A stretch of 12,683 nucleotides of DNA from Dehalococcoidia bacterium (lineage in GTDB: Bacteria; Chloroflexota; Dehalococcoidia; Tepidiformales; Tepidiformaceae). Position 1 is the stretch's first letter; every line of letters starts with the position of its first letter. The notes beneath the pieces are model-generated. The model searched no databases, was not told the DNA's origin, and worked only from the letters and a program-made list of their open reading frames with translations. Of the stretch, positions 7,145 through 12,683 are shown one piece after another. The DNA lies in the NCBI GenBank assembly GCA_007126855.1, contig SLAK01000253.1, positions 1 to 12,683 on the forward strand, given 5' to 3'. The position numbers and the translations under genes are program-made.

Positions 7145-7468
7145 GTGGACTGGGGCGACACCGGCATCATTACCGTGCTGGCCGTGGTCTTCGCAGTGGC
7201 TGTTGGCGCCGCATGGATCCGCGAACGGCGGCAATGGCGACATCTGTACGAAGTCCCGCCGGAGCGCTCCGGGCAGGCGTCGTTGCTGTATAACATCCTG
7301 CTGCGCGACGGCATCCGGGCGAAGTACAAGTTTTCCAGCGCCGCCCCGATGATGGGCGCAGGCCGCACCGAGACCGGCGAGCGCGCCATCGTCCTGGTGC
7401 ACCGCGACGACCTGGAGCAGGCTCAGGAGATCTCGGCCGAACTGCGGGAAGCAGGCCGTATCGGCTGA
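7145..7468 (+). CDS. Small membrane-anchored protein with a DUF2007-like domain
   Basis: This 107-residue protein has one N-terminal membrane helix (residues 7-23, IITVLAVVFAVAVGAAW) followed by a short soluble domain. The pattern LYNILLRDGIRAKYKF...ERAIVLVHRDDLEQAQEISAEL resembles DUF2007, small proteins usually described as putative signal-transducing domains (two copies of beta-alpha-beta, ending in a V-x-x-x-D-hydrophobic-E-x-A motif). The start is GTG at 7145, with GGAGG ending 4 nt upstream; no ATG fits. It lies 92 nt after the DUF411 pair on the same strand and may be co-transcribed. No catalytic residues are apparent. The coding call is good; the domain call is tentative. Confidence 0.7.
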   Translation: MDWGDTGIITVLAVVFAVAVGAAWIRERRQWRHLYEVPPERSGQASLLYNILLRDGIRAKYKFSSAAPMMGAGRTETGERAIVLVHRDDLEQAQEISAELREAGRIG

Positions 7469-7677
7469 GGTCGGTTCTTGCGCCAGGCGCTGCGCGCAAC
7501 ATCAACAGATCGGCTGGTTGGTGGTTCTGGTCTTGGCGGCATCGAGACGATGCCCAGCGCGTCGGAGAGCGCTCATCGGAAACCCTCGCACGCGGCTGCA
7601 CAGCGTGTCCGTCACGACGTAAAAGCGTGGCCCAACCGGGTCTCACCACAGAGATGTGCAGGCCAGCCCAGAAGGCG

Positions 7678-7712
7678 TACTATGTGGCCCACGCAAGTCC
7701 GACGCGTGGGAG
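7678..7712 (+). promoter_or_regulatory. Putative promoter and ribosome binding site for the first cargo candidate
   Basis: TACTAT (7678-7683) matches a -10 box, and GGGAG (7708-7712) lies 5 nt before the ATG at 7718. The hexamer at the -35 position (TGTGCA, 17-bp spacer) is weak. The signals favour 7718 over the other in-frame starts at 7478 and 7682. The stretch 7469-7717 shows no other gene-like feature. Confidence 0.45.
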
Positions 7713-7717
7713 CGAGG

Positions 7718-8590
7718 ATGGACCGTCGGCAGAGAACGACGCCAATCGATCATCGGAATGCGAAATCCGTGCGTGTTGCCCAAAAGCCGACTGCGATCCG
7801 CGGTCAAGACGATCGGGTGCACCGTCGTCGCCTTGCTCAGCTACCATTCTTGCCACTCTACGCGCCTGACTCACGCGCCACCGCTGGCGCTCTGCTCGAG
7901 CTTCAGCGTGCCTACGGTAACCAGCGGGTCCAGCGCATGCTGGCGGGAAAGCCCAGGAGCGATTCGCTTGCTTTCGCATCCAGGAACGCGGTCGTTCAGC
8001 GCAACGGTGCATTGTACGAGCCGCGGTTCGGCCGGCAGGCCCCCTCAGCCTTCGAAAGGCAGCGAAATGCATGCCGCAACCGGCTGAATTGGAGCGATGG
8101 CGGCCACTGGATCGGGAGCGGCCCCGAGCCTGACTGTTTCGGGAAGGGGGAGACCTTTAAGAGGACGAGCACGGTTACCGCCCATTGGCCTGATGAGGAA
8201 TCAGTAATCGAGCTGCGAGACGGCTTGAACCAATCTCGGAACCGGCTCGGCTATGTGCTCGGGGCGCTTACGACTGTCATAACCGCTGGAGCCAGCGCAC
8301 CACTGTGGGTTGCCCTGGTTGCGGGCTTTGGTTCCGCAGTCGGCGCGAACAACCTGCCGAGCTTCCTGGACAAGGTGCGTTCGGGCGATACGGTCACGGT
8401 CCAGATGGACGTCGAGGGTGTGCGTTCTCCTCACCCCTGGGGGCGAAGCCAAGTCAGCCTTCGCACGACCATTACCCTTAAGGATCGTGAAGGCCAGTTG
8501 AAATGGCGAACGAGCTATGGAGAGACATACACAGAAAGGCGATTGGGACGGCAACAGTTCGATCGCCTGTTTGGCTCGTTCAATCAGTGA
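7718..8590 (+). CDS. eCIS-associated protein of unknown function, LQRxxGN-tagged; cargo candidate
   Basis: The 290-residue product is not recognised as a named family. The N-terminus is very basic (MDRRQRTTPIDHRNAKSVRV). It is followed by LELQRAYGNQRVQRML (60-75) and VVQR (92-95), the tag shared with the next gene and with the DUF4157 protein. A Trp/Cys-containing region (NRLNWSDGGHW, C140) leads to a hydrophobic stretch at about 177-209 rich in Gly, Ala and Val, long enough for one or two membrane passes. The polar, beta-rich C-terminus (TVTVQMDVEG, SLRTTITLKD) ends SFNQ. A membrane-active effector is one reading of the hydrophobic core, but there is no direct evidence. Third codon positions look less GC-rich than in neighbours, suggesting separate acquisition; no composition was computed. 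The gene converges on the next gene with 22 nt between stops. Confidence 0.75.
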   Translation: MDRRQRTTPIDHRNAKSVRVAQKPTAIRGQDDRVHRRRLAQLPFLPLYAPDSRATAGALLELQRAYGNQRVQRMLAGKPRSDSLAFASRNAVVQRNGALYEPRFGRQAPSAFERQRNACRNRLNWSDGGHWIGSGPEPDCFGKGETFKRTSTVTAHWPDEESVIELRDGLNQSRNRLGYVLGALTTVITAGASAPLWVALVAGFGSAVGANNLPSFLDKVRSGDTVTVQMDVEGVRSPHPWGRSQVSLRTTITLKDREGQLKWRTSYGETYTERRLGRQQFDRLFGSFNQ

Positions 8591-8612
8591 TTCACGCGGC
8601 GTCCCTGCGCGT

Positions 8613-9698
8613 CTACTTCCCGACCCCGCTCGGCAAGCGCCTTCTCGACTTCTCCCACAGGTCCAGCACGTTCGGGAGATCCAGCTTGATTATGAACATG
8701 ACTCTCGTGGCCGGGAGCTTGTCGGGACTCAGGGGTGTGCGGTCGGCGCCCTCGCCAACGAAATTGATCGGCGGTTCACTCATCGGACCCTCGATCTTCC
8801 CGACGAGCGTCAGCGATTTGAGCCAGGGAGGCGAGTAAGCCAATGCCCCCTCCATCTGCGGCGTCTTCCCGGGTGCGATCTTCTTCATGCCCGCCGCTGC
8901 CGTGAATGTCCCCGCGATACGGCTTTTCAACTCGCACTTCGCTTCGATCGCGCCCGTGGTCTCGTCGCCCTTCTTCTTATCGGGGCTTCCCTTCTTGTGT
9001 TCGGGGCCGCCCTTCACTGTGCATGAGAAACGTCGAAGTTTGAGGGCTGGGGCAACATAGAACACGAGCGTGCCGTCCGACTTTGCGCCGCCGTAGGAGG
9101 TCACGGAGAAGACCTGCCGCTTGTCGCCCACCCCGAGCAGGACCATCCCCTTTGCCTGTCCTTCGCCCGCGCCGCTATCCAGGTACTCGCCCGCAACGCC
9201 GAGCGAAATCCCGGGTACCTTTGCCAGGGCATCCGACTTCACCTCCAGCTTGAGCCGGTCCGAGACATCGAGCCCCGCCTTGCCGGTGAGCGATAGCGAC
9301 TTGAAGGACACTTTGGCCTTGGCTTCGCGCTTGTCAGGGTCGCCGCGCTGCACTGTGAGGACGTCGGTTCGCTGCACGACTGGACCAGCCGCCTGCGGCT
9401 GCTCGACCATCCGTGCGGTCCGGTCAGGAGCGCGCGCGATGTTCTGCATCGATGCCCCGGCGGCCATCCGGGCCACGGCGCCATTCCCTGCCAGTCGCTG
9501 GAGTGCAAGGGCATGTTGCGGGGCAAGCGGCCGTTCGCCAGCGAGGCCCGGCCCGATCTCGTGTGGCAGCAATGCTTTCGCATCGGGTTGCGCTGACGTG
9601 CTTCGCGCCCGCCCATGCTTCAGCGCCACCTTCTCGTCGCGAGCCGGCTGGCTGAGACCTGACGGCGCCCGGTGCCTGCGCAGCCGCAGCGTGCCCAT
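8613..9698 (-). CDS. eCIS-associated protein of unknown function, LQRxxGN-tagged; cargo candidate
   Basis: This 361-residue protein has no family I recognise. Residues 1-60 are basic and disordered-looking. ALALQRLAGNGAVARM (63-78) is followed by VVQR (107-110) and TVQR (115-118). The remaining 240 residues show repeated amphipathic strands (KVSFKSLSLTGKAGLDV, WLKSLTLVGKIEG), two Cys, and a Lys-rich linker (HKKGSPDKKKGDE), suggesting a beta-rich, possibly barrel- or sandwich-like domain. The ATG at 9698 has AGGGAGG 6 nt upstream and a TATACT -10 box further up, so it is preferred to the ATG at 9758, which lies upstream of both. The gene is read divergently from the eCIS ATPase across 84 bp. 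An eCIS payload or accessory role rests on the shared tag and position only. Confidence 0.8.
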   Translation of the reverse strand: MGTLRLRRHRAPSGLSQPARDEKVALKHGRARSTSAQPDAKALLPHEIGPGLAGERPLAPQHALALQRLAGNGAVARMAAGASMQNIARAPDRTARMVEQPQAAGPVVQRTDVLTVQRGDPDKREAKAKVSFKSLSLTGKAGLDVSDRLKLEVKSDALAKVPGISLGVAGEYLDSGAGEGQAKGMVLLGVGDKRQVFSVTSYGGAKSDGTLVFYVAPALKLRRFSCTVKGGPEHKKGSPDKKKGDETTGAIEAKCELKSRIAGTFTAAAGMKKIAPGKTPQMEGALAYSPPWLKSLTLVGKIEGPMSEPPINFVGEGADRTPLSPDKLPATRVMFIIKLDLPNVLDLWEKSRRRLPSGVGK

Positions 9699-9704
9699 GC
9701 CCAA

Positions 9705-9728
9705 CCTCCCTGGGGTGGGCGAAGTATA
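9705..9728 (-). promoter_or_regulatory. Promoter -10 (TATACT) and ribosome binding site (AGGGAGG) of the minus-strand cargo candidate
   Basis: On the minus strand TATACT occupies 9728-9723 and AGGGAGG occupies 9711-9705, 6 nt before the ATG at 9698. The pair decides the start codon. No good -35 was found. Confidence 0.6.
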
Positions 9729-9765
9729 CACGCTTCGCCGCGGCGCAACTCCGCTCATGATGGGT

Positions 9766-9771
9766 TATGGT
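9766..9771 (+). promoter_or_regulatory. Putative -10 element for the eCIS ATPase, near-leaderless
   Basis: TATGGT lies 11 nt before the ATG at 9783, leaving a leader of about 5 nt and no Shine-Dalgarno. It is back to back with the minus-strand promoter in the same 84-bp spacer. No -35 is evident. Confidence 0.4.
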
Positions 9772-9782
9772 AGCTTCCGCAA

Positions 9783-11876
9783 ATGGACGTCCACGCATGC
9801 GCTATCGTCCGCGAACTGCTCCACATCGAAGTGGCGAGGCTGCGCGCCGCCGGGGTGCCGGCCGGTGAGGATAGCTACCGCGGCCTCTATGTCAGCGATG
9901 ACGAGGTCGACCGCATCCTTCACCAAGGTTCGATGGCGTCCCCGGAAGCGCCGCTCGCCGCTCGCCGCGCAGCCGCGCTCGATGCCGTCAGCAAGCTCGC
10001 CGCAGATCGCGAAACGCCACTGGGTCAGCTCGTCGCGCTGCTCGGACTCGGCGACTTCGAGGCCGGCTGCATCGTACTCGCACATGCGTCGGAGATCGAT
10101 GGCGGCATCGAGCGGCTGATCTCCTGGGCGCAGGACGATGTGACACGCCGGCGGCCGCGCGTCGACCTGGCCCTGCGCTTGCTGGGCTGGCCCGGCGAAG
10201 AAGCGCGGCATCGCGAGGCCTTTGCGCCGGATCGCCCCCTGCTGCGCTATCGCGCGATCGTGCTGCTCGACGAACCGGGCCAGCCGGCGACCCCGCTCAT
10301 GGCGCAGCAGATCGCGCTCGACCGCCGTGTCGCAGCCTTCCTGGCCGGTTCCAACGTTTCCGATGAGCGCCTCTCGCCACATATGCATGTGTGGGATGGC
10401 GACTCCGCGCCCGGCGGCACAGGGGAATGGGCCTCGCTGGTGGTGTCCCTTCGCCAGGCGGATCCGCGCCCGGTCATCGCCCTGCATGGCGCCGACGTCG
10501 CTCGCCTGCGTGATGCCGCACGGCAGGCAGCAGGCGCCGCCGGGGCTGCGCTGGTCGATGTCGACCTCCCGCCTCTTGTCGAAGAACTCGGACTGCGCGA
10601 AGCCCTCCGGCTTGCCGACCGCGAGGCCGGCATCCGGCAGGCCGCCGTGCTCTACCGTGGCGCTGGAAGCCTCGCCCCGGGCGACCGCAGTGCGCTTCCG
10701 GCCCTGGTCATGGACGACGCCCGCCTCGCCCCGCTCAGCATCGTCGGGGCGCACGAGCCCCTCCACTGGCCGGGCCCCGAAATCCCGGTGCCCGCACCGG
10801 GCTTCGAAGAGCGCCGGCGTCTCTGGCAGGCAGCCCTGGGCGATTCAGCGCCTCCGGTCGAGGTCATCGACCAGCTCAGCTCGCGTTTCCGCCTGGACAC
10901 CCAGACGATCGCGGACGCAGCGCGGCGGGCGAAAGGCATGGCCCGGGCTCGCGACCCGGCATCGCCCCGGCTCCGGCCGGAGGATCTCTTTGCCGCCGCC
11001 CGCGCCCAATCGGCCCCCATCGTCGGAGAAATGGCCAGCCGGGTTGAGCTTCGCCACGGCTGGGACGACCTGGTGCTCCCCGACGAAACGCTCACCGTGC
11101 TCCACGAACTCGCGATGTTTGTCGAACACCGCCAGCTCGTCTATGAAACGTGGGGCTTCGGACGAAAGCTTGCCAACGGCAACGGCATTATCACCCTGTT
11201 CGCTGGCGATTCCGGCACCGGCAAGACGCTCGCGGCGTCGGTGCTGGCTTCCCACCTCCAGCTCGACCTCTACCGCATCGACCTCTCCGGCGTGGTCAGC
11301 AAATACATCGGCGAGACCGAGAAGAACCTGCAATCGGTGTTCGAGCAGGCCTCCCGCTCCAATGCGATCCTGTTCTTCGACGAAGCAGACGCGCTCTTCG
11401 GCAAGCGTTCCGAAGTCCGCGATGCCCATGACCGCTATGCGAACGTCGAGGTCGCCTATCTCCTCCAGCGCATGGAGGAATACGAGGGCGTCGCCATCCT
11501 GGCCACGAACCTGCGGTCGAACATCGACGAAGCGTTCACGCGGCGCATGCACTTCGTGGTTGACTTCCCCTTCCCCGATGAGCGCCTGCGGGAGCGCCTC
11601 TGGCACACCTTGATCCCGCCCGAAGCGCCTCGCCAGGACGACATCGACTTCGAGTTCCTGGCGCGCAACTTCCGCCTCACCGGCGGGAATATCCGCAACA
11701 TCGTGCTTGCCGCAGCCTTTCTTGCGGCGAATGATGGCGCCAGCCTGGCGATGCGCCACATCATCCACGCCACCCGGCGTGAGTACCAGAAGCTTGGGCG
11801 CATGGTTACCCCGGCCGATTTCGGCACCTACCTCCAGGAGGGCGGCGCCGCCGGTGGGGATGGCAATTCACGCTGA
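9783..11876 (+). CDS. eCIS tandem AAA+ ATPase (Afp15/Pvc15-like)
   Basis: This 697-residue protein ends in a complete AAA module: Walker A GDSGTGKT (475-482), Walker B ILFFDEAD (529-536), sensor-1 N576 in ILATNLR, and R587/R588 in FTRRM as arginine-finger candidates. The next segment (FLARNFRLTGGNIRNIVLAAAFLA) is the lid. Residues about 200-460 resemble a first AAA domain that has lost its P-loop (IALHGADVARLRDAARQAA near 236), but keep a lid-like stretch (LSSRFRLDTQTIADAARRAK). Residues 1-180 are an N-terminal adaptor region. Cdc48/FtsH-like ATPases of this kind are core eCIS components, thought to assist assembly or disassembly of the particle in the cytoplasm. The DUF4157 and DUF4255 genes downstream fix the context. 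The start is the ATG at 9783 after a -10 box. Confidence 0.9.
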   Translation: MDVHACAIVRELLHIEVARLRAAGVPAGEDSYRGLYVSDDEVDRILHQGSMASPEAPLAARRAAALDAVSKLAADRETPLGQLVALLGLGDFEAGCIVLAHASEIDGGIERLISWAQDDVTRRRPRVDLALRLLGWPGEEARHREAFAPDRPLLRYRAIVLLDEPGQPATPLMAQQIALDRRVAAFLAGSNVSDERLSPHMHVWDGDSAPGGTGEWASLVVSLRQADPRPVIALHGADVARLRDAARQAAGAAGAALVDVDLPPLVEELGLREALRLADREAGIRQAAVLYRGAGSLAPGDRSALPALVMDDARLAPLSIVGAHEPLHWPGPEIPVPAPGFEERRRLWQAALGDSAPPVEVIDQLSSRFRLDTQTIADAARRAKGMARARDPASPRLRPEDLFAAARAQSAPIVGEMASRVELRHGWDDLVLPDETLTVLHELAMFVEHRQLVYETWGFGRKLANGNGIITLFAGDSGTGKTLAASVLASHLQLDLYRIDLSGVVSKYIGETEKNLQSVFEQASRSNAILFFDEADALFGKRSEVRDAHDRYANVEVAYLLQRMEEYEGVAILATNLRSNIDEAFTRRMHFVVDFPFPDERLRERLWHTLIPPEAPRQDDIDFEFLARNFRLTGGNIRNIVLAAAFLAANDGASLAMRHIIHATRREYQKLGRMVTPADFGTYLQEGGAAGGDGNSR

Positions 11877-11926
11877 CCGGGCTATGATGGCCGCCATGCA
11901 GAGCAGCGAATAACTGAGGGGGAAGG
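11860..11926 (+). promoter_or_regulatory. Promoter and ribosome binding site of the DUF4157 gene
   Basis: ATGGCA (11860-11865), a 17-bp spacer and TATGAT (11883-11888) form the best promoter in the window. A purine-rich GAGGGGGAAGG (11916-11926) then precedes the ATG at 11932. Transcription would start near 11895, so this gene can be expressed separately from the ATPase, whose end it overlaps. Confidence 0.55.
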
Positions 11927-11931
11927 TATTC

Positions 11932-12564
11932 ATGGCCACTCACGATACCGAGCTTCTTTCCGCACGGTCGCCGGCACGGCGGCGGGCCCGCGAAGGCGGC
12001 CCGGCCCCGGCTGGTCCGGCACAGCACCCGCTGCTGCGCCTGCAGCGGCAGGCCGGCAACGCTGTGGTGAGCCGCCTCGTCCAGGACGGCGCCGTCCAGC
12101 GCCAGGAGCTCGACGAAGAGGAACTGCAAATGTCCCGCGACCCGGCCGCGCCCACGGTGGGCCCGGAAGGTGGATCGCTGAGCCCCTCCGTCGAGACGCG
12201 CATCAATGCCGCGCGGGCTGGCGGTTCGGGCCTGAACCAGGCCACGCGCTCGCACATGGAGGCCGCCTTCGGCACGTCGTTCGCCGACGTGCGCGTGCAC
12301 CACGACGGCGAATCCGACGCGCTGGCGCGTTCGATGACTGCCCGGGCCTTCACCACCGGCAGCGATGTCTTCCTGCGCCGGGACGCGAACCCTGGCGATA
12401 CCCGCCTCATTGCGCACGAGCTTACCCACGTGGTGCAGCAGCGCTCGATGGGCGGCGGCGAGATGACCGTCCGCCCCGCGGGCGATATCTATGAGCAACA
12501 GGCCGATGCTGTCGCCGGCGAAATCGCGCGCTCCACCTGCGCCGAGGAAGCGGACCAAGCCTAG
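11932..12564 (+). CDS. eCIS core domain protein (DUF4157) with HELTH metallopeptidase motif
   Basis: In this 210-residue protein the N-terminal tail holds LLRLQRQAGNAVVSRLV (34-50) and AVQR (54-57), then an acidic segment (ELDEEELQMSRD). The DUF4157 domain spans about 84-195: SPSVETRINAARAGGSGL, MEAAFGTSFADVRVHHDGES, ALARSMTARAFTTGSDVFL and the zinc motif H162-E163-L-T-H166 in AHELTHVVQQ. YEQQADAVA near the C-terminus supplies the usual E-x-x-A-D. DUF4157 is a marker domain of eCIS loci, often fused to or encoded beside toxins. The intact HExxH predicts a zinc peptidase, though activity in this family is largely unproven. Here it is a stand-alone small protein, 55 nt after the ATPase stop and 21 nt before the DUF4255 gene. 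A processing protease, a structural part or cargo are all possible. Confidence 0.9.
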   Translation: MATHDTELLSARSPARRRAREGGPAPAGPAQHPLLRLQRQAGNAVVSRLVQDGAVQRQELDEEELQMSRDPAAPTVGPEGGSLSPSVETRINAARAGGSGLNQATRSHMEAAFGTSFADVRVHHDGESDALARSMTARAFTTGSDVFLRRDANPGDTRLIAHELTHVVQQRSMGGGEMTVRPAGDIYEQQADAVAGEIARSTCAEEADQA

Positions 12565-12585
12565 CGCCTATCGAGTGAGGGCAAC

Positions 12586-12683
12586 GTGTTCAACGAGGTC
12601 GGCGAGTCGCTCCGGGCCCTGCTCGAAGCCGATGTGCCTGTCAACAGCAATGAGGTCGACATCTCCTTCGACCGGCCCACGCG
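12586..12683 (+). CDS. DUF4255 (Pvc16/Afp16 N-terminal-like) protein, 3' truncated by window edge
   Basis: Only 32 codons are visible. The GTG start at 12586 has GAGGG 4 nt upstream and opens VFNEVGESLRALLEAD, then VNSNEVDISFDRPT. This matches the N-terminal pattern of DUF4255 proteins (a helix with LRALL, then a hydrophobic strand ending in F-D-x-P-T). In contractile injection systems this family caps or terminates the tube/sheath (Afp16-like). The position 21 nt after the DUF4157 gene is a common eCIS arrangement. It shows that the structural operon continues beyond the window. Confidence 0.75.
   Translation, partial: MFNEVGESLRALLEADVPVNSNEVDISFDRPT

Noticed and set aside
7478..7499. Hairpin TTGCGC...GCGCAA after the DUF2007-like gene as a terminator
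   Set aside because: The outer 6-bp arms compete with an inner GCGCC/GGCGC pair that would leave a one-base loop, and no T tract follows. It is not convincing as a terminator.
7478..7717. 80-codon N-terminal extension of the first cargo candidate (TTG at 7478, ATG at 7682)
   Set aside because: It lies upstream of the TACTAT box and the GGGAG site that fit the ATG at 7718, and it adds an Arg-rich, featureless segment.
10845..11768. 307-codon minus-strand frame opposite the AAA ATPase
   Set aside because: It is antisense to the Walker A, Walker B and lid motifs of the ATPase. The translation has shadow-frame composition and no domain.
1..12683. tRNA, rRNA, CRISPR array, transposase or attachment-site repeats
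   Set aside because: None was seen when reading both strands. The only repeats found are the short inverted repeats listed and the DUF411 gene duplication.

Overview
The window comes from a high-GC bacterium. The mix of branched-chain/terpene-type acyl-CoA catabolism, apparently leaderless promoters (a -10 box 7 to 11 nt before an ATG with no Shine-Dalgarno) and an extracellular contractile injection system (eCIS) would fit a Chloroflexota (Dehalococcoidia/Tepidiforma-like) genome. That assignment is inference; an actinobacterium is not excluded.

Region 1 (1-5216) is catabolic. It holds the 3' part of an AtuA-family (DUF1446) gene, a convergent acyl-CoA dehydrogenase with a long-chain/isovaleryl-type active site, a zinc-dependent medium-chain dehydrogenase read divergently from it, and an acetyl-CoA acetyltransferase (thiolase). 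Strong GC hairpins follow the dehydrogenase and the thiolase. Together they suggest oxidation of branched or terpenoid acyl-CoAs ending in thiolysis.

Region 2 (5276-7468) holds a Nudix hydrolase on the minus strand, then a two-gene operon of DUF411 (CopG-type, copper-associated) proteins anchored in or exported across the membrane, then a small membrane protein with a DUF2007-like domain. The first DUF411 gene carries an in-frame TGA exactly where the family, and its own tandem paralogue, has the first Cys of the CxCC metal/redox motif. The frame stays open for 111 further codons to a TGATG overlap with the next gene. The best explanation is a selenocysteine (T-U-G-C-C) DUF411 protein. The alternatives are a nonsense mutation or a base-call error.

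Region 3 (7718-12683) is the edge of an eCIS locus. It contains a tandem-AAA ATPase with a degenerate first P-loop (Afp15/Pvc15-like), a DUF4157 'eCIS core' protein with an intact HELTH metallopeptidase motif, and the start of a DUF4255 (Pvc16/Afp16-like) protein. Next to the ATPase lie two convergent genes of unknown function. Their N-termini share with the DUF4157 protein the motif LQRx[AY]GNxxVxR[ML] followed by a hydrophobic-VQR tripeptide, while the rest of each protein is unrelated. They look like eCIS-associated cargo (effector) candidates carrying a common N-terminal tag. No rRNA, tRNA, CRISPR array, transposase or attachment site was seen, and no gene-free stretch exceeds 300 bases; the longest is 7469-7717.
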